5,653 bases of DNA from Spirochaetaceae bacterium (GTDB taxonomy: Bacteria > Spirochaetota > Spirochaetia > SZUA-6 > Fen-1364). The stretch covers positions 1-5,653 of the forward strand of contig PMZS01000381.1 in assembly GCA_003170115.1 (NCBI GenBank), given 5' to 3'. Positions within the stretch are counted from its first letter, which is position 1. Each line of letters opens with the position of its first letter. The translations under genes and the position numbers were made by a program. Shown in pieces: positions 1-5,653 of this stretch. The notes under the pieces were generated by a model, which did no database searches, was not told the DNA's origin, and saw nothing but the letters and a program-made list of their open reading frames with translations.

Positions 1-1272
1 GTCGTCGGCGGTGCTGAAGATCTCGCTCTTCTTGGTCGGGATCGTCGTGTTGCGCTCGATGAGCTTGGTGAACACGTTGCCCTTGGTCTCGATGCCGAGG
101 CTCAGCGGCGTGACGTCCAGCAGCAGGACGTCCTTGACCTCGCCGGCGAGCACGCCTCCCTGGATGGACGCGCCGACGGCGACGACCTCGTCCGGGTTGA
201 CTCCCTTGCTCCCGTCCTTGCCGAAGATGTCCCGCACGATCGCCTGCACCGCGGGAATTCGCGTGGAGCCTCCGACCAGGATGACGTGGTCGATGTCCTT
301 CGGGCCGAGGCCCGCGTCACGGAGGGCCTGGAGGCAGGGACCCCGCGTCTTTTCGAACAGCTCCTCAAGGAGTTGATCGAGCCGGGCCCGGCTCAGTGTC
401 TGGTTGAGGTGCCGGGGTCCAGACTGATCGGCAGTGATGAATGGCAGGTTGACCGATGTCGTCTGGGCGCTGGACAATTCGATCTTGGCCTTTTCCGCCG
501 CTTCCTTGAGTCTCTGCAGCGCCATGCGGTCATGGAGCAGGTCGATGCCCGTCTCCTTGCGGAACTCCCCCACGAGCCATTCGATGATCCGTTGGTCGAA
601 ATCGTCACCTCCGAGGTGGGTGTCGCCGTTGGTGGACTTCACTTCGAACACGCCGTCCCCGAGCTCCAGGATGGAAATGTCGAATGTCCCGCCGCCCAGG
701 TCGTACACGGCGATGGTCTCCTCCCGTCCGCCCTTGTCCAGGCCGTACGCAAGGGCTGCCGCGGTGGGCTCGTTGACGATCCTCTTCACGTCGAGGCCCG
801 CGATCCTCCCCGCGTCCTTGGTCGCCTGGCGCTGGGCGTCGTTGAAATATGCGGGGACCGTGACGACGGCATCCGTCACTGCTTCGCCGAGATAGTCCTC
901 CGCGGTCTTTTTCATTTTCTGCAGAATCGCCGCCGAGATCTCGGGCGGAGAGTACAGCGTGCCGCGGATCTCCACCCGCACGTCGTTGCCCGACTCAGAA
1001 ACCTTGAAGGGGACCCTGCTCTTTTCTTCGCGTACCTCGTCGAACCGACGCCCCATGAAGCGTTTGATCGAGTACACGGTGCTTTCAGGATTGGTGATCA
1101 TCTGGTTTTTCGCCGGCTGTCCGACGAGACGCTCGTCCCTGTCCGTGAAGGCGACGATGGAGGGGGTCGTGCGCTGACCTTCCGAGTTCTGGATGACGAC
1201 GGGCTGGCCGCCTTCCATTATCGCGACGCAGGAGTTGGTCGTGCCGAGGTCGATCCCTATGATCTTTCCCAT
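1..1272 (-). CDS. dnaK: Molecular chaperone DnaK (Hsp70), N-terminal 424 residues, cut by window edge
   Basis: This is the cytoplasmic Hsp70 chaperone, which binds and releases unfolded polypeptides in an ATP-driven cycle with DnaJ and GrpE. The reading frame is open from ATG at 1272 to base 1 without interruption. The translation begins MGKIIGIDLGTTNSCVAIME, the phosphate-1 loop of the Hsp70 ATPase. Other landmarks are Lys70 in SIKRFMGRRF (E. coli Lys70), VPAYFNDAQRQATKDAGRIA (139-158), NEPTAAALAYG with Glu168 (E. coli Glu171), DLGGGTFD with Thr196 (E. coli autophosphorylation site Thr199), ILVGGSTRIP (331-340), and the interdomain linker DVLLLDVTP (381-389). The beginning of the beta substrate-binding domain follows and stops at STADD. 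About 210 residues of a usual 630-640 are missing: the rest of the substrate-binding domain and the helical lid. The segment around residues 75-100 holds the insertion found in Gram-negative-type DnaK and absent from Bacillus-type DnaK. The gene starts 12 bases after the grpE stop, so the two are almost certainly co-transcribed. No key residue is missing. Confidence 0.98.
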   Translation of the reverse strand, partial: MGKIIGIDLGTTNSCVAIMEGGQPVVIQNSEGQRTTPSIVAFTDRDERLVGQPAKNQMITNPESTVYSIKRFMGRRFDEVREEKSRVPFKVSESGNDVRVEIRGTLYSPPEISAAILQKMKKTAEDYLGEAVTDAVVTVPAYFNDAQRQATKDAGRIAGLDVKRIVNEPTAAALAYGLDKGGREETIAVYDLGGGTFDISILELGDGVFEVKSTNGDTHLGGDDFDQRIIEWLVGEFRKETGIDLLHDRMALQRLKEAAEKAKIELSSAQTTSVNLPFITADQSGPRHLNQTLSRARLDQLLEELFEKTRGPCLQALRDAGLGPKDIDHVILVGGSTRIPAVQAIVRDIFGKDGSKGVNPDEVVAVGASIQGGVLAGEVKDVLLLDVTPLSLGIETKGNVFTKLIERNTTIPTKKSEIFSTADD

Positions 1273-1276
1273 GCAG

Positions 1277-1284
1277 CCTTCCCC
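1277..1284 (-). promoter_or_regulatory. Ribosome binding site of dnaK
   Basis: The minus strand reads GGGGAAGG directly after the grpE stop codon and four bases before the dnaK ATG. It fills most of the 12-base intergenic gap, which fixes the dnaK start and fits tightly coupled translation of grpE and dnaK. Confidence 0.7.
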
Positions 1285-1908
1285 TTACCGTGCGCCATCA
1301 TCCGGGCTGTCCTTCGAGGTCCCGTCCGCGGCGGGGACCATGACCTTCACCCTTGCCGGCCGCAGGACGCGCTCGTGCAAGTAGTATCCCTTCTGGTAGT
1401 CCTCCACGACCGTGGGCTTGCTGCCGGCAGGACCCTCGACGCGCAGGACAGCCTCGTGCCTGTTCGGATCGAACCCTTCCCCGACTGACGCAAAACGTTT
1501 CAGCCCCCACCTGCTCTCCAGCATCTCCACGAACTGTTTCTCAATCATGCTGATGCCCTGCAGGAAGGTCCCGAAGTCGCTTGATTCCTCCGCGGAGCGG
1601 ATTGCGCGCTCGAAATCGTCGATCAGTCCAATGATGTCGGTCAAGAGTGATGCATTGGCATATCGCGCGGCATCTTCGCGTTCGCGGAGCATCCTCTTGC
1701 GATAATTCTCGAAATCGGCCTGCTTGCGGAGGAGCTTGTCATTGAGATCGGCAATTTCCTTGTCCTGCGCGGCAATCCGGTCCTCCGCGCTCGCGTACTG
1801 GCCGCTTTCGGGGGCGCTTTCCGCGGCCGCGGTGCTCTGCTCGGGCTCGGGGCCGGAGCTATTCTGCGGCCCTTCGGAAATCTCTTCCTGGTCCTTCTTC
1901 TTCGACAT
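1285..1908 (-). CDS. grpE: GrpE, nucleotide exchange factor of DnaK
   Basis: GrpE is the cytoplasmic homodimeric cochaperone that opens the DnaK nucleotide cleft so that ADP leaves and ATP can rebind. The 207-residue product has a usual length. Residues 1-40 are an acidic, low-complexity, probably disordered tail rich in E, S, A and P. Residues 41-105 form the long dimerisation helix and contain ADFENYRKRM (64-73), the most recognisable GrpE motif. Residues 140-195 form the beta-rich head that contacts DnaK. The family signature is present as FDPNRHEAV (146-154), then after 19 residues GYYLHERVLRPARVKV (174-189). The middle stretch, with LLTDIIGLIDDFERAI, SDFGTFLQGISMIEKQ and WGLKRF, resembles spirochaetal GrpE to my reading. 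The ATG at 1908 is the only sensible start, since it gives a standard basic MSKKK N-terminus behind an AGGCGG site. dnaK follows after 12 bases. No hrcA is found immediately upstream, where many bacteria have it. Confidence 0.97.
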   Translation of the reverse strand: MSKKKDQEEISEGPQNSSGPEPEQSTAAAESAPESGQYASAEDRIAAQDKEIADLNDKLLRKQADFENYRKRMLREREDAARYANASLLTDIIGLIDDFERAIRSAEESSDFGTFLQGISMIEKQFVEMLESRWGLKRFASVGEGFDPNRHEAVLRVEGPAGSKPTVVEDYQKGYYLHERVLRPARVKVMVPAADGTSKDSPDDGAR

Positions 1909-1913
1909 CGGTA

Positions 1914-1919
1914 CCGCCT
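1914..1919 (-). promoter_or_regulatory. Probable ribosome binding site of grpE
   Basis: The minus strand reads AGGCGG, one mismatch from AGGAGG, with five bases between it and the grpE ATG. It supports the ATG at 1908 as the start. Confidence 0.55.
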
Positions 1920-1940
1920 GGAGAAAAATTGATTATGGTA

Positions 1941-1970
1941 AAGGTAACAGCGCTCTTCTCGTCCGGTCAA
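1941..1970 (-). promoter_or_regulatory. Weak candidate promoter for grpE-dnaK
   Basis: In the 97-base gap before grpE the minus strand carries TTGACC (1970-1965, five of six bases of the sigma70 -35 box), an 18-base spacer, and TACCTT (1946-1941), which keeps only the first, second and last bases of the -10 consensus. A better -10-like hexamer, CATAAT, lies at 1937-1932, but it is 27 bases from the -35 box and has no -35 at a proper distance. grpE-dnaK could also be transcribed by read-through from the coiled-coil gene, since no convincing terminator separates them. I saw no CIRCE operator. Confidence 0.3.
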
Positions 1971-2005
1971 GCACTTTCGCAGGCGTGCAAAAACGCTTCT
2001 TCAGA

Positions 2006-4693
2006 TCAAACTTTGGGAGCAAGCTCCAGGATGAGCTCCACCTCTCCCCTGCTGAGCTGCGTGACGCGGGATATTTCCTGCACGGACCAGCCCTGGTGGG
2101 AAAGCTTTACAACTGTCTCCCGCTTGTCCAGCGGGGGCGCGCCGCGGTCCGGCTTCTCTTTCTTCGTCTCCGCCTTTATGATGGATTCAAGCAGCCGCAC
2201 CTGCTCCTGGGCCTGGCGACCGATCTCCTCGAATCGGGTCTCGGTGCGTGCCATCCATTCCCGCGAGCTCTGTGCCTTCTCCAGCCGGGATTCCAGCTCT
2301 GCCATGATCCCGTGGAGCTTGCCCACGGTTTCCATGGCCGAGTCCGCATCCTTCTTGTTGCCCGCGAGCGTGTCATACTCCGAGCGCAGGTCCTGGACCT
2401 TGGCGACAAGATCGTCCGCGGCTCTGTCCGCCTCCTGCAGGGATTTCTCCATCCCCTCGAGGCGTTGGAAGTTCCGGTCCACGCCCTCGGAGGTGATGCT
2501 GAGGATCTCGCGCTTCTTCTCCAGCCTCTCGAAGCCGCCCTCGACGGCCTTCCCCATGTCCTCGAACTGCCGGATCTTCGCCTGGATCTGCTGCAGCGCG
2601 TCGTTGCTGGAGGAAAGCGTGTTGATCTTCAGATCCACGTCACGGGAGAGCGCCATTATCTTCTTGAACTCGCCGTCCATGTCCTCGATGCGTCTTTTCT
2701 CTGACAGGAAACGGGTGAGCTTGACCGAGACCTCGTCGGCGAGCTTCTTCGTGCGGGAGAGCTGCACTTCGATCTCCGTGATTTCGGATCGATCGGCGTT
2801 CAGCTTCCCCATTTCCTTTTTCATCTCGTCTATCGTGCCCTCGAGGGCGGCCTTCAGCGAGTCCGCGCGCTCGAACAGCCTCGTCTGGGACATGAAGTTC
2901 TTCACCCGCTTGTCGATCTCCGTGATGTTCACCGAGAGGAGCCGATAGCTCTCCTCGATCTTTCCGAACAGCTTCTCCTGCATTGCTTCGGACTTCTCCC
3001 GGGTGTCCGTGAGCTGCAGCTTGTGCTCCTTGATCCGCCCCTCGACCTCCGTCTGCACGTCGCGCATGCGCGCCAGCAGGTCTTCGCGCTGCGCGGCAAA
3101 CCCGTCGCGGATCGAGCCGATCGAAGAGCCCGCCTCTCCGGAGAGCGCGGAGATCTTTTCCGCAATCGCGACCTCCGCATCAGCCAGCTGCTGCCGGGCC
3201 TTCCCCTCCCAGACCGTCACCTCCGCGCGGGACGCCTCGAACAGCTCCGCAATCTCCTTGCGGCCGGCGTCGAGCTCAACGGCAAGTTCCTTGAGACGCG
3301 CCTCGATCTCCCGATGCATCTTCCGCGTCCCTGCCTCCACGGTGTCCCGCACGCCCGCCAGGTCCTTCTCAAAGGACTGCGTGGCGTCCTTCTTCACCTT
3401 CTCCATCTCCTGGCGCGTCGATTCCCGGAGGGTCTGGATTGACTCGTCCGCCGCGGTGACTCGCTCCTTCACGTCGGTCTCGAATGCGGAAGCGCGGGTC
3501 TCCATTTCGGTCTGCCAGGCCTGCAGCTTTTCCTGCATCGAGGTGGAGCGCGTCCTGAGATCCGCGAAAAACTGGTCCTCGAACACGGACAGCTTCTTCT
3601 CCACGTCCTGGTAGGCCCGGGTTTTCAACCCCACGAGCCCGGTCTCCAGATCCGCCATCCCCGCCCTGAGCTGTTCCCTCGCCGTGGATGCTCCGGCGAT
3701 CTCCGCCGTCCACCCCGCGATCAGCTCAGCGCTCATCGCCTTCATCTCCGTGCGGACGCCGGCCGCCATCTTCTCCATGGTCTGGGTGAGCGATGCGCGC
3801 AGGGCGTCGACGTCGTGGTTGGACTCCTCCAGGGCTTTCACGCGATAGTCCACGTCCCCCTGGTAGTCCGAGAGGCGCATCTCGATTGTCTGGATCGATT
3901 TCGCGACGGCCGATTCGTCTTCCTGGATCCGGCCGCTCAACCGGGCGAACACCTCGTCTTCCAGGGTCTCTGCCCTCTGGGCGGCGCCGGCAAGCTTTCC
4001 CTTCAAGTCCAGCTCGAACGCGTTCAGCGCCTTGCCCAGCCCGGCAAGCCGTTCCTTCTCCGTCTGGTCCTCGCGCGCTTCCAGGCGCGCCATGTAGGCG
4101 GAGAAATCCTTCACCTTTTTTTCCGACTCCGTGAGCTGCAGGGAAAGGGAGGCAACCTTCTCCCCGGCGTCCGCCACGATCTCGGTCCGGACAACCCCCA
4201 GCTCCTCACGCGCATGCGCGGCGAAGCCCTGCTGGAGGTCCGGAATCTGTTTCTCGATGACCTCCAGGCGCTTCGAGGACTCCTCGATCCTTCGGCCCAC
4301 TCCATCAACGAAATCCGATTCGTCCCTGATTCGCAGAAGGTTCTTGTCTACCCTCGCCGACATGGCGGTGAGCTCGGCAAGCGTCTTGTCGTACTCCGAG
4401 AATCGATTCTGGATTTCATCGATGTCCCTGGTCCTGCCCTGGAGCAGCTCCTCCACCCCGCGGGCGCGGGTGAGGATCTCCCTTCCCGTCTTCAGGTTGG
4501 CCTGAAGCTCCAGTGACAGGTCTTTCACCTGGCCGGTCTTCCGCTCGACGAGCGCGGAAAGGTTTTCCGTGATTTTGTCGCTGAATCTCTTGAGCTTTTC
4601 GAGCGATCTGTTGTTCCTGTCGAGCGCCCGGAAGATGACAAGCATGAGAAGGACGACGACAAAGGTGATCAGATCACCAATAGAAAAGATCAT
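2006..4693 (-). CDS. Large membrane-anchored coiled-coil protein (SpiroCoCo-like) with C-terminal helix-turn-helix-like motif
   Basis: The function is unknown. The 895-residue product has three parts. Residues 1-7 are a short head, and about 8-22 are one hydrophobic helix (LITFVVVLLMLVIF) followed by a basic stretch (RALDRNNRSLEKLKR). By the positive-inside rule this is a signal anchor that leaves the long C-terminal part in the cytoplasm. Residues 25-840 are almost continuous heptad-type helix rich in E, K, R, A, L and Q, with a single proline (Pro151). The whole protein has no cysteine. After a charged, proline-containing linker (KKEKPDRGAPPL), residues 856-895 look like a small helix-turn-helix (KRETVVKLSHQGWSVQEIS, then LSRGEVELILEL). 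From memory, the architecture and the conserved distal part (about 625-790, including FLSEKRRIEDM and GVDRNFQRLEGMEKSL) match the SpiroCoCo coiled-coil family of spirochaetes; this was not checked by a search. The ATG at 4693 is supported by a strong ribosome binding site and a promoter just upstream. grpE follows after 97 bases. Generic resemblance to SMC or myosin-type coiled coils should not be read as homology. Confidence 0.9.
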   Translation of the reverse strand: MIFSIGDLITFVVVLLMLVIFRALDRNNRSLEKLKRFSDKITENLSALVERKTGQVKDLSLELQANLKTGREILTRARGVEELLQGRTRDIDEIQNRFSEYDKTLAELTAMSARVDKNLLRIRDESDFVDGVGRRIEESSKRLEVIEKQIPDLQQGFAAHAREELGVVRTEIVADAGEKVASLSLQLTESEKKVKDFSAYMARLEAREDQTEKERLAGLGKALNAFELDLKGKLAGAAQRAETLEDEVFARLSGRIQEDESAVAKSIQTIEMRLSDYQGDVDYRVKALEESNHDVDALRASLTQTMEKMAAGVRTEMKAMSAELIAGWTAEIAGASTAREQLRAGMADLETGLVGLKTRAYQDVEKKLSVFEDQFFADLRTRSTSMQEKLQAWQTEMETRASAFETDVKERVTAADESIQTLRESTRQEMEKVKKDATQSFEKDLAGVRDTVEAGTRKMHREIEARLKELAVELDAGRKEIAELFEASRAEVTVWEGKARQQLADAEVAIAEKISALSGEAGSSIGSIRDGFAAQREDLLARMRDVQTEVEGRIKEHKLQLTDTREKSEAMQEKLFGKIEESYRLLSVNITEIDKRVKNFMSQTRLFERADSLKAALEGTIDEMKKEMGKLNADRSEITEIEVQLSRTKKLADEVSVKLTRFLSEKRRIEDMDGEFKKIMALSRDVDLKINTLSSSNDALQQIQAKIRQFEDMGKAVEGGFERLEKKREILSITSEGVDRNFQRLEGMEKSLQEADRAADDLVAKVQDLRSEYDTLAGNKKDADSAMETVGKLHGIMAELESRLEKAQSSREWMARTETRFEEIGRQAQEQVRLLESIIKAETKKEKPDRGAPPLDKRETVVKLSHQGWSVQEISRVTQLSRGEVELILELAPKV

Positions 4694-4696
4694 TGT

Positions 4697-4705
4697 CCCC
4701 TCCCC
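4697..4705 (-). promoter_or_regulatory. Strong ribosome binding site of the coiled-coil gene
   Basis: The minus strand reads GGGGAGGGG, containing the core GGAGG with five bases to the ATG at 4693. This decides the start, which is also the one that places a membrane helix at the N-terminus. Confidence 0.75.
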
Positions 4706-4723
4706 AGGAGTTTTTTCAATTGT

Positions 4724-4752
4724 ACTGTACCGCTATCTGCCGGCACTGTCAA
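4724..4752 (-). promoter_or_regulatory. Sigma70-type promoter of the coiled-coil gene
   Basis: The minus strand has a perfect -35 box TTGACA (4752-4747), a 17-base spacer, and a -10 box TACAGT (4729-4724; four of six, keeping the key first, second and last bases). Transcription would start near 4717, giving a leader of about 24 bases with the ribosome binding site inside it. A second hexamer, TACAAT (4724-4719), matches the -10 consensus better, but its 22-base spacer is too long. The -10 box overlaps a small palindrome, GTAC-A-GTAC (4730-4722), which may be chance. The promoter makes the coiled-coil gene independent of the TonB-like gene. Confidence 0.65.
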
Positions 4753-4761
4753 TGTGAGATC

Positions 4762-4777
4762 GCGCCCCGGGCGGCGC
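4762..4777 (-). terminator. GC hairpin after the TonB-like gene, doubtful terminator
   Basis: Six bases after the TonB-like stop codon the minus strand can fold as GCGCC, a six-base loop, GGCGC. The position suits a terminator, but no run of T follows, so a canonical intrinsic terminator is not supported. A short five-base GC stem also arises easily by chance in DNA this GC-rich. Confidence 0.25.
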
Positions 4778-4783
4778 AGGTTC

Positions 4784-5653
4784 CTACTGGGCGCGGATGA
4801 CGAACGAAACGCGCCCCTTGGCAAGGAGGGATCCCGCCGAAGGCGAGTAGCGCCACTGGCGGAGGGCGTCGATGACCGCTGAATCGATGTCCGCGTACCC
4901 CGACGAGCGCTGGGTCGTCACGCCGGTGACCAGGCCGTCGGGAAGAACAGAGAAGCTCATGCTGACCGAGAGGGTGAGGCCCTGGGCGCCGACCCACGCG
5001 GGGACCTTCGGGAGGACGACCGGTGGAACGAGAGTTCGTTCCTTCCCGGCATCAGCTCCCTCCCAACTGACGCTGTAGGGCTGGCCGCCGCTGGCTCCGG
5101 TACCGCTGCCCCCGCCGCCTGCGCCTCCGGTTCCGGCGCCCGTGCCGCCGGCGCCCGAGCTCGCCGGTCGGCCCGCGCCCTTGCCGGAGCCCGCTCCTGC
5201 CAGCGACTTGTCCAGCGGGCTGAGATCGAGCTTCCCGGCCGGCGCTGATCCCGACGAGCCGGCCACCAGGACTCCGGTGCCGCTGTGCTGCACGGAGGAG
5301 GCCCCCGAGCCGGACGATGCCGCGCTGCCTGCTCCGCTGCCCTGCTGGACCGGTGCAACGGCAGGCGCCGGCACGGCGCTGGGAACGGACGGGATCCCCT
5401 GGACGACGCCTGTCCTTCCACCGGTTTCACGGAATGCAGGGCCTCCGGAAGCCGGCGCAGCGTCCGTGGGCCGGGCACGCGGCGTGGGGATGACGAATCC
5501 GCTGGTGTCCGAGCCTTTGACGGCAGAGCGCACGGCCGGTACGGAAGGCAAGGGAGACGCGGGTGCTGCCGGCGCGGCGACCGCCGTACCTGCGCTCTCC
5601 GCTCCGCCGCCTGCCGCTGCCCCTGCACCCCCCGTCGCCGACTCGGCCAGAGC
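4784..5653 (-). CDS. TonB-family protein, C-terminal 289 residues, N-terminus beyond window
   Basis: TonB proteins are anchored in the inner membrane, work with ExbB and ExbD, and pass proton-motive energy to outer-membrane receptors through a C-terminal domain. The visible fragment has two parts. Residues 1 to about 205 are a low-complexity periplasmic linker rich in Gly, Ser, Ala and Pro, with an almost pure Gly/Ser/Thr/Ala stretch near residues 153-190. Residues 212-289 are a TonB_C domain: PKVPAWVGAQGLTLSVSMSF, then VLPDGLVTGV, then the diagnostic RSSGYADIDSAVIDALRQWR and a final strand GRVSFVIRAQ. The frame stays open to the window edge. A TTG at 5551 is the only start-like codon near the edge, but it lies inside the low-complexity linker with no membrane segment after it, so the true start must be upstream. 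The linker lacks the EP/KP repeats of enterobacterial TonB. Whether it serves ExbBD-driven transport or another envelope role cannot be told from this part. The stop is 90 bases before the coiled-coil gene. Confidence 0.88.
   Translation of the reverse strand, partial: ALAESATGGAGAAAGGGAESAGTAVAAPAAPASPLPSVPAVRSAVKGSDTSGFVIPTPRARPTDAAPASGGPAFRETGGRTGVVQGIPSVPSAVPAPAVAPVQQGSGAGSAASSGSGASSVQHSGTGVLVAGSSGSAPAGKLDLSPLDKSLAGAGSGKGAGRPASSGAGGTGAGTGGAGGGGSGTGASGGQPYSVSWEGADAGKERTLVPPVVLPKVPAWVGAQGLTLSVSMSFSVLPDGLVTGVTTQRSSGYADIDSAVIDALRQWRYSPSAGSLLAKGRVSFVIRAQ
5084..5197 (-). repeat. Low-complexity Gly/Ser/Ala/Thr-coding tract in the TonB-like linker
   Basis: Some 38 codons encode almost only Gly, Ser, Thr and Ala in short irregular GAG, GTG and GSG units (for example GAGGTGAGTGGAGGGG). 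The DNA is extremely GC-rich and prone to slippage, so length differences between related strains would be expected. It most likely codes a flexible spacer between the membrane anchor and the TonB_C domain. Confidence 0.7.

Noticed and set aside
1968..1991. CIRCE-like inverted repeat (TTTGCACGC, 6-base spacer, AAGTGCTTG on the minus strand) upstream of grpE
   Set aside because: The arms match the CIRCE halves at only 7 and 6 of 9 bases, and the spacing is 6 where CIRCE needs 9, so it does not qualify as an HrcA operator.
1983..1996. Possible hairpin terminator after the coiled-coil gene
   Set aside because: The stem is only four base pairs (GCGT/ACGC) and no T tract follows on the minus strand.
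1724..2948. Two long plus-strand open frames (1724-2704 and 1929-2948) across the grpE/coiled-coil region
   Set aside because: They run antisense to grpE and the coiled-coil gene, cross the intergenic gap, show no recognisable domain, and are expected in GC-rich DNA opposite a real gene low in the codons that give antisense stops.
3003..4516. Further plus-strand open frames (such as 3003-3614, 3023-3442 and 3815-4516) opposite the coiled-coil gene
   Set aside because: Their translations are the biased Ser/Arg-rich or Leu/Arg/His-rich products typical of antisense shadows of charged helical proteins; no domain features were seen.
2006..4693. Assignment of the coiled-coil protein as SMC, RmuC or a chemoreceptor
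   Set aside because: There is no Walker A or ABC signature, no nuclease-like C-terminal domain, and no HAMP or conserved methyl-accepting hairpin tip; similarity would come only from coiled-coil composition.
4957..5628. 223-codon minus-strand frame overlapping the TonB-like gene
   Set aside because: Its Arg/Pro/Ala-rich translation has no domain, and the overlapping frame contains a clear TonB_C domain, so this is a frame shadow in GC-rich DNA.

Overview
The window is GC-rich (roughly 60% or more by eye) and bacterial, and every real gene lies on the minus strand. Read in the direction of transcription (right to left), the order is: the C-terminal part of a TonB-family protein, a long membrane-anchored coiled-coil protein, grpE, and the N-terminal two-thirds of dnaK, which runs off the left edge. 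The best taxonomic guess is a GC-rich spirochaete (Spirochaetota). The GrpE core resembles spirochaetal GrpE. The coiled-coil protein resembles, from memory, the large family called SpiroCoCo in spirochaetes. The DnaK carries the N-terminal insertion typical of Gram-negative-type DnaK. This placement is an inference; no search was run.

Layout: 5653-4784 is a partial TonB-like protein with a very long Gly/Ser/Ala/Pro-rich linker and a terminal TonB_C domain; its N-terminus lies beyond the window. 4783-4694 is a 90-base gap with a GC hairpin and a good sigma70-type promoter (TTGACA, 17-base spacer, TACAGT), followed by a strong ribosome binding site. 4693-2006 is an 895-residue coiled-coil protein with one N-terminal membrane segment and a short helix-turn-helix-like C-terminus. 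2005-1909 is a 97-base gap with a weak possible promoter and no CIRCE element. 1908-1285 is grpE. After 12 bases comes dnaK, 1272 to the window edge.

Functionally, grpE and dnaK form a chaperone operon: DnaK is the Hsp70 ATPase and GrpE its nucleotide exchange factor. The coiled-coil gene has its own promoter and may read through into grpE-dnaK. The TonB-like protein would couple inner-membrane proton motive force to outer-membrane transport if its missing N-terminus carries the usual anchor. No RNA genes, insertion sequences, CRISPR arrays or attachment sites were seen.

Most of this is a conserved housekeeping region. The least understood item is the coiled-coil protein, because it combines a membrane anchor, about 800 residues of nearly proline-free helix and a putative DNA-binding-like tail. 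The large plus-strand open frames opposite dnaK, grpE and the coiled-coil gene are antisense shadows. The one opposite dnaK looks like the well-known spurious 'NAD-specific glutamate dehydrogenase' annotation.
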